Part shown: positions 51,895 to 60,693 of the stretch, piece by piece
Numbering within the stretch: position 1 is the stretch's first letter
Layout: the number at the start of each line of letters is the position of its first letter
Source of the DNA: Bradyrhizobium diversitatis
Lineage (GTDB): Bacteria > Pseudomonadota > Alphaproteobacteria > Rhizobiales > Xanthobacteraceae
Assembly (NCBI RefSeq): GCF_016031635.1
Contig: NZ_JACEGD010000034.1
Coordinates: 1-64,000 of the forward strand
Reading direction: 5' to 3'
DNA length: 64,000 nt
Notes under the pieces: generated by a model
What the model saw: only the letters and a program-made list of their open reading frames with translations
Databases searched by the model: none
Told to the model about the DNA's origin: nothing
Translations under genes and position numbers: made by a program

Positions 51895-52997
51895 CAGTTA
51901 CTCCTGGTTTCCGACGCGGTCCTGACGCGAGCGCCCTCGTGCAGAAGATGAGCGCCCAGGGAGACAATCTGGTCACCGGACTTCGATCCGGAGATAACAG
52001 CCGTTTCGCTGGTCACGCGCAGAAGCTTGACGGGCTGCAAGCGCACGGTTGAGTTCGCGCTGTCGAAGACCCAAACGCCGGTCGTTCTGCCGTCATCGAG
52101 CACGGCTCCCAGCGGCACCTGGACTTCCGGCCGATGATCCTGGCTTGCAAGCCGAATGGTGACCGTCGCGCCAAGCGGCGCCGCCGCGGCGTCACCATCG
52201 AGCACGTATCGGGCCTCATAGGTGCGGGTCTGGGGATCGGCGGAATCCGACAACTGGCGCAGATGCGCGGTAAAGCGGCGCCCATCGCTCCCATACAGGC
52301 TCGCCTCGGCGAGCGATCCGATCGCCGGCCGGGTCGTTTCGGGAAGCGCCACCACAGCTTCGCGAGGACCGGACTGGGCCAGCCGAACCACCGCCTGGCC
52401 GGCGGCGACGACTTGGCCGGGCTCACCAAGCGTTTGGGTGACCGTTCCGTCAGCGTCCGCCACCAGCACGGAATAGGTCGCCTGGTTCTCGGCGACTCCT
52501 GCTTCGGCTTCGGCTGCCGCGAGCTGCGCCTTGGCGGTGTCCGATGCGGCCTTCGCCTGCTCGTAGCGTTGCTTTGACGTCCATCCGTCGTTCACCAGAT
52601 TGGCGTAGCGCCGCTCGTCGGCGTCGGTCTGAACGACAACCGCACGCGCAGCGGCGACGGCGTTGCGCTTCGCTGTGACCGCCAGGCGCAGGTCGGTTTC
52701 GTCGATCCGCATCAGCGGCTGGCCGGATTTGACCTGCTCACCGACATTCACGAGTCGTTCGACGATCTTCCCGGCAACGCGGAAACCGAGATTGCTTTCC
52801 ACGCGGGCGCCGACGGTCCCCGTGAAACCACGTTCAGATCCGCTGACGCGAGTGGGCGTCACCAGGCGGACCATAGGGGGCTCTTGCCTGGGGTCGATGA
52901 CCGCAGAGGCTTCATGGGCGGGAATCGCAAGAGCAACGAAGGTCGCCACCCCCGCCGGGATCAAAATACCGGCGAGCACCGCAACACCCCTTTTCAT
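51894..52997 (-). CDS. RND efflux periplasmic adaptor (membrane fusion protein)
   Basis: 367 aa from the ATG at 52997 with AGGAGA before it; the ATG 30 bp upstream lies inside the operator region. The N-terminus has a signal/TM segment (VAVLAGILIPAGVATFVALAI). The mature part has biotinyl-lipoyl halves (GFRVAGKIVERLVNVGEQVKSGQPL; LVADADGTVTQTLGEPGQVVAAGQAVVRL) around a coiled-coil hairpin, and a beta-barrel domain. No lipobox cysteine is present. The stop overlaps the pump start by one base (TGATG). Confidence 0.92.
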   Translation of the reverse strand: MKRGVAVLAGILIPAGVATFVALAIPAHEASAVIDPRQEPPMVRLVTPTRVSGSERGFTGTVGARVESNLGFRVAGKIVERLVNVGEQVKSGQPLMRIDETDLRLAVTAKRNAVAAARAVVVQTDADERRYANLVNDGWTSKQRYEQAKAASDTAKAQLAAAEAEAGVAENQATYSVLVADADGTVTQTLGEPGQVVAAGQAVVRLAQSGPREAVVALPETTRPAIGSLAEASLYGSDGRRFTAHLRQLSDSADPQTRTYEARYVLDGDAAAAPLGATVTIRLASQDHRPEVQVPLGAVLDDGRTTGVWVFDSANSTVRLQPVKLLRVTSETAVISGSKSGDQIVSLGAHLLHEGARVRTASETRSN

Positions 52998-53042
52998 GAC
53001 CGTCTCCTTTTGAAATTTAGATTTCAAGCGACCTCTATATGG

Positions 53043-53183
53043 AATTTAGATTTCGTTCGCAATCTAAATTCTGAGATGATCACGGGAGCGTGATCCCCAG
53101 AGCACGGGTTCTCGTCGCGCTGCGCTCAAAATCTAGCTGCGCGGATTTATAGATTGCGATTGAACTCTATATTGACTATAGAG
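53043..53183. promoter_or_regulatory. TetR-type operators in the divergent region
   Basis: Two perfect palindromes: AATTTAGATT-TCGTTCGC-AATCTAAATT (53043-53070) and CTCTATA-TTGAC-TATAGAG (53165-53183), 29 bp before the tetR start. AAATTTAGATTTC occurs again at 53013-53025, and CTCTATAT at 53033-53040. The arrangement suits autoregulation of tetR and repression of the pump operon. Confidence 0.65.
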
Positions 53184-53212
53184 GTTGGACGAAATCCAAA
53201 TGGAGATCCGCG

Positions 53213-53791
53213 ATGCGAGTGAGTCGCACCCAGGCGGCCGAGAACCGCCAAACCGTGATCAATGTGGCCAGTCGCCTCTTCAGGGAGCGCGGCTTTGATG
53301 GCATCGGCCTCAAAGATCTGATGAAGGGGGCCGGGCTAACCCAAGGCGCCTTCTACAAGCAGTTCGCATCAAAAGAGGATCTGGCGGTGGAGGCGTCCAG
53401 GCGCGCATTGGAAAGCGCATCCGGCCGATGGTCAGACGCGGCCGCGACCCATCCCGACGATCCACTCGGCGCAGTGATTGGGTTCTACCTCAGTGGAGAC
53501 CATCGCGGAGAGAAGATGGACGGCTGCCCGATCGTGGCGCTTGGCTCGGATGCCGCTCGACAGGGCCCTGAGGTGAAGGCGGAATTCGAAGCAGGAATCA
53601 AAGCGCATCTCGACGTGCTCGACCGCTTTCTCGCCGGAACTCGCGACGAGGCCTCCCGCAGCAAGGCCATGGCCATTCTCGCGACGATGGTCGGCGCGGT
53701 GACGCTATCGCGCGTGGTCAATGACCCTGAGCTGGCTCAGGCCATTCTGGATGCAGCGGCCGAACAGGTTCGCGCTGCCGCAGCCGCTTGA
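53213..53791 (+). CDS. TetR/AcrR-family transcriptional repressor
   Basis: 192 aa. The N-terminal DNA-binding region has NRQTVINVASRLFRERGFDGIGLKDLMKGAGLTQGAFYKQFASKEDLAVEAS, the usual TetR helix-turn-helix, and the C-terminal ligand-binding domain is helical with GCPIVALGSDAARQGPEVKAEF. ATG preceded by GGAG. It is divergent from the RND pump and upstream of a hydrolase. It should repress both until an effector (pump substrate) binds. Confidence 0.92.
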   Translation: MRVSRTQAAENRQTVINVASRLFRERGFDGIGLKDLMKGAGLTQGAFYKQFASKEDLAVEASRRALESASGRWSDAAATHPDDPLGAVIGFYLSGDHRGEKMDGCPIVALGSDAARQGPEVKAEFEAGIKAHLDVLDRFLAGTRDEASRSKAMAILATMVGAVTLSRVVNDPELAQAILDAAAEQVRAAAAA

Positions 53792-53819
53792 ACGCCCCCC
53801 GAAGCACGGAGACAGTCCA

Positions 53820-54665
53820 ATGCTCAGCATCGCCGAAGCCAAACCCAGTTTGTTGGAGATATCGGACAAGTTAAGCGTACGTTTTCAAGAGACTGGCAGC
53901 GGGCCTCCGCTGCTCCTCTTGCATACGATCCGGACCCAGCTGGAATACTTTCGTGCTCTTGCGCCCATCCTCGCGAGATCACACACAGTGTACGCCATTG
54001 ACCTTCCCGGTCACGGACACTCGGCAATCGACCCAAGCGCAAGCTTCGATGAACCCTACTTCAGACGGGGCGTGATACGCTTCATCGAAGAGCTAGACCT
54101 CTCGGACGTGACGCTCGTTGGTGAATCGATCGGCGGAACACTGGCCCTTACAGTTGCAGCGTCGCTTCCGCAGCGGGTGAAGCGGGTCGTTGCGATCAAT
54201 CCCTACGACTACGACACCCGTTACGGCGACGGCATTCGGCGCGGCAACTGGTTCGCGAATTTCATCATCGGAAGCCTGCAGATCCCGGTGCTCGGCGCCA
54301 TCAATGCTTGGCTCGAAAACAAGCTCGTCCTCGGCAAGATCATGGGCGGCGGATATCACGACCCGCGCAAACTGCCGGCCGATCTGCTCGCCGAATTCGG
54401 TGAAGTCGCCCGCCGCCCCGGATACAAGCGAGCGGCGCGGAAGGTGCTGGCTGGTTGGCGCTCCTGGAGCAAGGCACGCGACTACTATCAGCAGATCTCG
54501 GCGCCCGCGACGCTCGTCTATGGCGACAGCGACTGGTCTCGGCACGATGAGCGCGAACGCACAAGGTCGCTGATTCCCGCTTCGCGGATGGTGACGCTCA
54601 AGAAGACAGGCCACTTCTCGGCTGTCGAAAACCCGTCGGAACTGGCTCGCGTGATCTTGGGATAG
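53820..54665 (+). CDS. Alpha/beta hydrolase
   Basis: 281 aa; the ATG at 53820 is 28 bp after tetR. Core motifs: oxyanion region LLLLHTIRTQLEYFRALAPIL, nucleophile elbow VGESIGGTLAL (Ser), Asp in VYGDSDWSRHDER, His in KKTGHFSAVENPSELA. Haloalkane dehalogenase-like or esterase-like; the reaction is not predictable. Its place behind tetR suggests that it acts on the same toxic compounds the pump removes, which is inferred. Confidence 0.83.
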   Translation: MLSIAEAKPSLLEISDKLSVRFQETGSGPPLLLLHTIRTQLEYFRALAPILARSHTVYAIDLPGHGHSAIDPSASFDEPYFRRGVIRFIEELDLSDVTLVGESIGGTLALTVAASLPQRVKRVVAINPYDYDTRYGDGIRRGNWFANFIIGSLQIPVLGAINAWLENKLVLGKIMGGGYHDPRKLPADLLAEFGEVARRPGYKRAARKVLAGWRSWSKARDYYQQISAPATLVYGDSDWSRHDERERTRSLIPASRMVTLKKTGHFSAVENPSELARVILG

Positions 54666-54810
54666 AATACCCGTCCATCAGCGGTGAACGCCGTTAATCC
54701 GACATAAGCGACTGTCTCGATCTGGCTCTTCAGCGCCGCAGAGCTCCGGCTGCCGAGACGCTGTCCGCGAGCCCCCTCTTCCGCAAGGGGATAGGGATAA
54801 GGCTATCGCC

Positions 54811-56397
54811 CTAACCCATCCTCTCCCAGAGCTGGCGCGTCAGCACGCCGGCACGCTTCTCGATCGCGGCGGCGGCATTGAGTGCGAGGTCCTCGCGGTA
54901 ACGGCCGGCGATGAGCTGCACGCCGATCGGCTTGCCGTCATGCAGCGCCACCGGCACCACCGCGCCGGGCAGACCCAGCACGTTGATGGCGGAGATGAAG
55001 CGGATCTCGCCCCAGAAGATCTCGCGCACGCGCTCGGCGCTGACGGTGTCGTCGCGCGGGCCCGGCGTCGGCTTCACCGTGGTCGGCGCCAGCACAACCG
55101 GATACTCCTCGAAGAACAATTGCCAGGCGCGGATGTGGCTGCTGCGTGCTGCAGTCGCCTGCATCCAGGCCTTGAGATCGAGCACGTTGGCCTTGGCCTT
55201 CATGCCGCCCCAGGCCTTGTGGAAATCCTCCGACGTGACCTTCAGCATGCCGGCCTCCTGCATCACCACGGTCTCGTTGGTGATGATGTCGCACCAGGTC
55301 TGCCAGACACCGTTGATGTCGGGCACCTCGACCTCGCTGACGCGATAGCCGGATCGCTCGAGATGGTCGGCGGCCTGGCGAAGCGCTGCGGCGACGGAGG
55401 GATCGACGTCCATGTCCTCGGGGATCTTCGCCAGCGCGACCTTGATCGGCCCCTTCGGCTTGGGTCCGATCAGCGGTGCCGGCACCCACCAGGGGTCGCG
55501 CGGATCGCGCTGGCTCATCGCCTCCAGCGCGAGGCGGACGTCGGCGACGTGGCGGGCGAGCGGACCCTGCGCCGACATCAGATGCGCCAGCATCGGCCGC
55601 TCCGCCGTTGCGCTTCCGTTGAAGGCGGGGATGCGGCCCTGCGTCGGCTTGATGGTGGCGACGCCGTTGCAATGCGCCGGCCAGCGCAGCGAACCGCCGA
55701 TGTCGTTGCCATGGGCGATGGTGCCGATGCCTGCCGCGACCGCCGAACCCGCACCGCCCGAGGAGCCGCCACAGGTGATATCGGGATCCCAGGGGTTCAG
55801 CGTCAGCCCGTGCAGGGGATTGTCGGTGAAGCCGCGGAAGGAGAATTCCGGAGTGTTGGTGAGACCAAGAACGATGGCGCCGGCCTTCCTGAGGTTGCGG
55901 ACAACAGGCGCATCCGATGGCGCGATGAGATCCTTGTTGGCGGGAACGCCGTTGAAGTTGGGCCGGCCTTCATAGTCGACATTCTCCTTGATGGTGATGG
56001 GCACACCGTGCAGGAGGCCGAGCTCACCGCCCTTGGCGCGCTGCTTGTCGGCGGCGTGCGCGGCTGCGAGCGCTTCTTCCGAGAGATCCACGACAACGGC
56101 ATTGAGCCCCGGATTGACGGTGCGCATCCGCTCGAGATGCGTTTCCACGACCTCGACCGCGGAGATTGCGCCGGAGCGGATCGCGGCCGCGGTATCGACC
56201 GCGGACCATTGCCAGGCCGGTCCCCTGGGCCGGCGCGCGGTGGCTGATTTGCGCGCGGCGACCTTCTTGGCGGGCTTGATCGTTTTCGCAGCGACGCCCT
56301 TTCGGGCTGAGGTCTTCTTGCTCGATGCCTTCTTGCTCGTCTTCGTTGCCGCTTTCCTGGAAGTACTTTTCTTCTTGGTTGCCGTTTTCTTCGCCAC
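54811..56397 (-). CDS. Amidase-signature enzyme with a histone-H1-like lysine-rich N-terminal tail
   Basis: 528 aa. Residues 1-60 contain 17 Lys and 6 Arg but no acidic residue, in KKT/KKA/AAK-type repeats like bacterial histone-H1 tails. The catalytic domain follows: Lys in TIKENVDYEG, GGSSGGAGSAVAAG and HGNDIGGSLRWPAHCNG with the cis-Ser and nucleophile, ending LIAGRYREDLALNAAA. The tail continues in frame with the ATG at 56397. The amidase core alone would be typical of the family. Substrate unknown; the tail might bind nucleic acid or polyanions. Confidence 0.86.
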   Translation of the reverse strand: MAKKTATKKKSTSRKAATKTSKKASSKKTSARKGVAAKTIKPAKKVAARKSATARRPRGPAWQWSAVDTAAAIRSGAISAVEVVETHLERMRTVNPGLNAVVVDLSEEALAAAHAADKQRAKGGELGLLHGVPITIKENVDYEGRPNFNGVPANKDLIAPSDAPVVRNLRKAGAIVLGLTNTPEFSFRGFTDNPLHGLTLNPWDPDITCGGSSGGAGSAVAAGIGTIAHGNDIGGSLRWPAHCNGVATIKPTQGRIPAFNGSATAERPMLAHLMSAQGPLARHVADVRLALEAMSQRDPRDPWWVPAPLIGPKPKGPIKVALAKIPEDMDVDPSVAAALRQAADHLERSGYRVSEVEVPDINGVWQTWCDIITNETVVMQEAGMLKVTSEDFHKAWGGMKAKANVLDLKAWMQATAARSSHIRAWQLFFEEYPVVLAPTTVKPTPGPRDDTVSAERVREIFWGEIRFISAINVLGLPGAVVPVALHDGKPIGVQLIAGRYREDLALNAAAAIEKRAGVLTRQLWERMG

Positions 56398-56518
56398 GTC
56401 GCATCTCCTGAAACTGTGCGGCGGAGGTTACGGACGAGGATGAGGCGTGTACAGCCGCGTTTCTGCATGGCGCATTGCGACGGTACACCGATGCGACGAA
56501 TTGCCTGCGTCCCCTGGC

Positions 56519-57553
<1,035 letters not shown>

Positions 57554-57568
57554 GACGGGTTTCCTCCG

Positions 57569-58750
57569 CTATTCCGCCGGACACGCCGCGGCGGCGACCG
57601 ACGCGCGATCGAGCCGAAGGCTCCACAGCGCCAGCGCGAGGCCGATCGCTGTGATGCCGGCCGCGACCAGCGGCAGCGCGGGAAGCCCGAATCCGCGATC
57701 GATAGTGACGCCGCCGGCCCAGGCGCCGAGCGCGTTGCCGAGATTGAACGCGGCGATGTTGAGGCTGGAGGCGAGCGTGCGGCCGCTGGGACCGGCTGCC
57801 TCCAATACGCGAAGCTGGAGCGGGGCGACGGTTGCGAAGGCGGCGATGCCGAGCAGCAGGATCAGCGCGATGGAGAGGATCTTGATCGATAGCACGGCTG
57901 CCAGCCCAAGCAGCACGATCGCAAGCGCGGCAAGCGTGCCGGTCAGGGCCCGTGCCAGGCCGCGGTCCGCAAGCTTGCCGCCGGCGACGTTGCCGATCGC
58001 GAGCCCGACGCCGAATACCAGCAGGATCGGCGAGACGGCGGCCTCCGAGAAACCGGTGAAACGCGTCAGGATCGGCTGGATATAGGTGAAGACGACGAAC
58101 AGGCCGGCGAAGCCGAACACGGTCATGGCGAGGCCGAGCAGCACCTGCGGACGGCCGAGCACGGCCACTTCTTCGGTAAGCGAGATCGGCTTGTCGCCAT
58201 TGCCGACATGGCCAGGCACGAGCGCGGCGACCACTGCGAACGCGATCACGCCGATGACCGTCACGGCCCAGAACGCGGCGCGCCAGCCGAGCATCAGGCC
58301 GAACCACGCGCCGAAGGGCACGCCCAGGAGCGTGGCGACCGTCAGGCCGATGAACATGGTGGCGATCGCGGAGGCACGCTTGTCCTCGGCGACGAGGCTG
58401 GTGGCCACGACCGAGCCGACACCGAAGAACGTGCCGTGGGCGAGCGAGGTCAGCACGCGCGCAGCCATCAGCAGTTCGTAATTCGGGGCCAGCGCGCAAG
58501 CCGCATTGCCCAGCGTGAAGATCGCCATCAGCGCGAGCAGCACTGTTTTCCGTGGCATCCGCCGTGTCGCCAGCGTCAGCACCGGCGCGCCGACGAACAC
58601 ACCGAGCGCATAGCCCGATATCAGCAGGCCGGCGACCGGCACGGAAACATGCATGTCGGCGGCGACCTGGAGCAAGAGGCCCATGATGATGAATTCGGTG
58701 GTGCCGATGCCGAAGGCACCGGCGGTGAGCGCGAGGACGGCGGGAGGCAT
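57569..58750 (-). CDS. MFS efflux transporter (DHA1/AraJ-like)
   Basis: 393 aa with 12 membrane segments. The first helices have FGIGTTEFIIMGLLLQVAADM, typical of the AraJ/YdhP type, and the loop signature RMPRKTVLLALM between TM2 and TM3 is the MFS motif A. Exports drugs, sugars or metabolites. Immediately upstream of the AKR gene, and divergent from a LysR gene that likely controls it (99-bp gap). Confidence 0.9.
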   Translation of the reverse strand: MPPAVLALTAGAFGIGTTEFIIMGLLLQVAADMHVSVPVAGLLISGYALGVFVGAPVLTLATRRMPRKTVLLALMAIFTLGNAACALAPNYELLMAARVLTSLAHGTFFGVGSVVATSLVAEDKRASAIATMFIGLTVATLLGVPFGAWFGLMLGWRAAFWAVTVIGVIAFAVVAALVPGHVGNGDKPISLTEEVAVLGRPQVLLGLAMTVFGFAGLFVVFTYIQPILTRFTGFSEAAVSPILLVFGVGLAIGNVAGGKLADRGLARALTGTLAALAIVLLGLAAVLSIKILSIALILLLGIAAFATVAPLQLRVLEAAGPSGRTLASSLNIAAFNLGNALGAWAGGVTIDRGFGLPALPLVAAGITAIGLALALWSLRLDRASVAAAACPAE

Positions 58751-58849
58751 GCGTGGCTCCGATGGATGAGACGAAGCCCCGCAGATAGCGGCATGGCCGC
58801 AAAACCATTAGACTGTCGGCAATCCAATCATTTGTGACGTGAATTCAAC

Positions 58850-59803
58850 ATGGCCCGTTTCGACACCAACCGCTCCGCCGAGATGGAGGTTTTCGTTCGC
58901 GTCGTCGATCTCGGCGGCTTCACCCAGGCCGCGCGAAAGCTGCGCCTGACGCCGTCGGGCGTCAGCAAACTGATGTCGCGGCTGGAGGCGCGGCTCGGCG
59001 CGCGACTCGTCAACCGCACCACGCGCAAGCTGACGCTGACCGAGGAGGGCCGGGCCTTCTACCAGCGCTCGTTGCGCATCCTCGCCGAAATGGAGGAGGC
59101 CGAGCGCGAGGCCGCCTCGGGCGCGGCGCCGCGCGGCCGCCTCACGGTCAACTGCAACATTCCCTTCGGCATGCTGCATGTGGTGCCGTTGGTCCCGCGC
59201 TTCCTGGAACGGCATCCCGACGTCACGCTCGATCTCGTGCTCACCGACACGCTGATTGACCTGATGCAGGAGCGCGCCGACGTCGCCATCCGCGTCGGCC
59301 CGCTGCGGGCCTCGCGTCTCGTCGCGCGAAAGCTCGGCAGCAGCCGCATGGTCGTGGTCGGCGCGCCGGCCTACCTCGCCCGTTGCGGCACGCCGAAAAC
59401 GCCGGCGGACCTTGCCGATCACCGCGGCATCGGCTGGACTTTTCCGCGCAGCATCCGCGGTTGGCCGTTCAGGCGCGGGGATCACACCGAGGAGGCCGTG
59501 CCCACGCCGGTCGCGCGCGCCAGCGACGGCGAAGCCGCCCGCCGCCTTGCGCTGGGCGGCGTCGGGCTTGCCCGACTCGCCCTCTTCCACATCGGCCCCG
59601 ACATCGAGGTCGGCCGTCTCGTCCCGGTGCTGCAAGGCTACAATCCCGGTGACCGCGAAGACATCCACGCCGTCTATGTCGGCCACACCGCACCGCTGCC
59701 AGCGCGCGTGCGCGCGTTCATCGATTTTCTCGCCGAGCACGTGCGGGTGGGCGATCCGGCGTTGAAACGGGCGAGTGACGGAAGGTGGAGATTGGTGGCG
59801 TGA
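58850..59803 (+). CDS. LysR-family transcriptional regulator
   Basis: 317 aa. The winged-helix domain is at residues 8-68: MEVFVRVVDLGGFTQAARKL, TPSGVSKLMSRLEARLGARLVNRTTRKLTLTEEG. The effector domain follows with RGRLTVNCNIPFGMLHVVPLVPRFLERHPDVTLDL. Most such proteins need an inducer. It is divergent from the MFS-AKR pair; LysR genes usually control the neighbouring divergent operon. Confidence 0.92.
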   Translation: MARFDTNRSAEMEVFVRVVDLGGFTQAARKLRLTPSGVSKLMSRLEARLGARLVNRTTRKLTLTEEGRAFYQRSLRILAEMEEAEREAASGAAPRGRLTVNCNIPFGMLHVVPLVPRFLERHPDVTLDLVLTDTLIDLMQERADVAIRVGPLRASRLVARKLGSSRMVVVGAPAYLARCGTPKTPADLADHRGIGWTFPRSIRGWPFRRGDHTEEAVPTPVARASDGEAARRLALGGVGLARLALFHIGPDIEVGRLVPVLQGYNPGDREDIHAVYVGHTAPLPARVRAFIDFLAEHVRVGDPALKRASDGRWRLVA

Positions 59804-59901
59804 GGTGGCGGCGGAGAGCGCAGGAGAAGTTTGATTCCGGCCGGCTTGCCGAGCCGAAGCAAACGGCAACGACTCCGCCTTCGCCCTGCGGGCTTCGGCG
59901 C

Positions 59902-59937
59902 GCCAGCCTTGCGCAAACTTCGTTTGCGAAGGCTGGC
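59902..59937. repeat. Bulged hairpin immediately after tRNA-Ser
   Basis: GCCAGCCTT-G-CGCAAAC-TTC-GTTTGCG-AAGGCTGGC pairs throughout apart from a bulged G. On the tRNA strand its first arm begins with the discriminator base and CCA, so the tRNA 3' end forms part of the stem. No T-run follows. Confidence 0.65.
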
Positions 59938-60023
59938 GGAGAGAGTGGGATTCGAACCCACGGTACGGTTTCCCGCACACACGCTTTCCAAGCGTGCGCC
60001 TTAAGCCACTCGGCCATCTCTCC
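59934..60023 (-). tRNA. tRNA-Ser (anticodon GGA)
   Basis: Read on the minus strand: 5' GGAGAGATGGCCGAG, anticodon stem-loop with CTTGGAAAG, a long variable arm TGTGTGCGGGAAACCGTACC typical of class II tRNAs, T-arm GGGTTCGAATCCC and acceptor TCTCTCC. The discriminator G and CCA are encoded (59934-59937). The acceptor stem pairs perfectly. Confidence 0.97.
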
Positions 60024-60217
60024 GGAGCGCCCTCTCTTGAAGGGGCGCCAACGATTTTGCAAGGGATCGCGGGGATATCCGGCGATTTTTCCGCAACTCA
60101 TTGTATTTACGAGACAATATCTAACGCCAGACGTGCCTTGACCCGCCTGTTGGCTGAACCGCAGGCGGGTTTGGCGCGACGATTCACGGTAAGCCGCCAA
60201 ACACGACCGGGGACGCC

Positions 60218-60559
60218 ATGACCATTTGCAAGACCATCGCCGCCCTTGGGCTGATTTCGGCCATCGGCTCCGCCCTCGCCGTGACCGCCGCCGCGCAGGT
60301 CTGCACCCGGCAAGGCGTCGACGTCAGCTGTGACGACGGCCGGCGCGGGGTGCTTTCGGGCGATGCCATCCTCTGGCCGGACGGAACGCGCTCGAGCTCG
60401 ACGCCGCATCAGAGCGTGATCATCGGCAACAGGAGCTCGGTCCATGTCGGGCCGGGCGTATTCGTCGGCCAGGGCAAGGGCGTGGTGCCGTTGGACGATC
60501 CCAACGCGCCGAACAAGCGGCAATGCGCGATTCTGGAGGGCGTGTCGTATTGTTATTGA
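60218..60559 (+). CDS. Small secreted protein of unknown function
   Basis: 113 aa. A Sec signal (MTICKTIAALGLISAIGSALAVTAAAQVC) is cleaved near residue 26. The mature part has four cysteines (CTRQGVDVSC, CAILEGVSYC) which could pair as two disulfides, with a Gly/Ser/Val-rich middle (SVIIGNRSSVHVGPGVFVGQGKG). No family recognised. It follows tRNA-Ser on the other strand. Confidence 0.72.
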   Translation: MTICKTIAALGLISAIGSALAVTAAAQVCTRQGVDVSCDDGRRGVLSGDAILWPDGTRSSSTPHQSVIIGNRSSVHVGPGVFVGQGKGVVPLDDPNAPNKRQCAILEGVSYCY

Positions 60560-60585
60560 GGGTTCGCGCCATTCGCCTGATACCG

Positions 60586-60672
60586 TCATGCCCGAGGCTC
60601 GTCCCGGACATCCACGGTCTCGGATCCGCGTGGCAAGACACGATGGCCGGGACATGGCCGGCCATCACGGCG
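60586..60672. repeat. Degenerate dispersed palindromes between the small secreted gene and otsA
   Basis: GTCATGCCCGAGGCTCGTCCCGGACATCCACG and, inverted, GGCCGGGACATGGCCGGCCATCACGGCG, resembling the GTCATGCCCGGG unit at 32162. The pair sits between convergent genes. Confidence 0.6.
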
Positions 60673-60693
60673 TGGACAGAGCCTGCGAAGATC

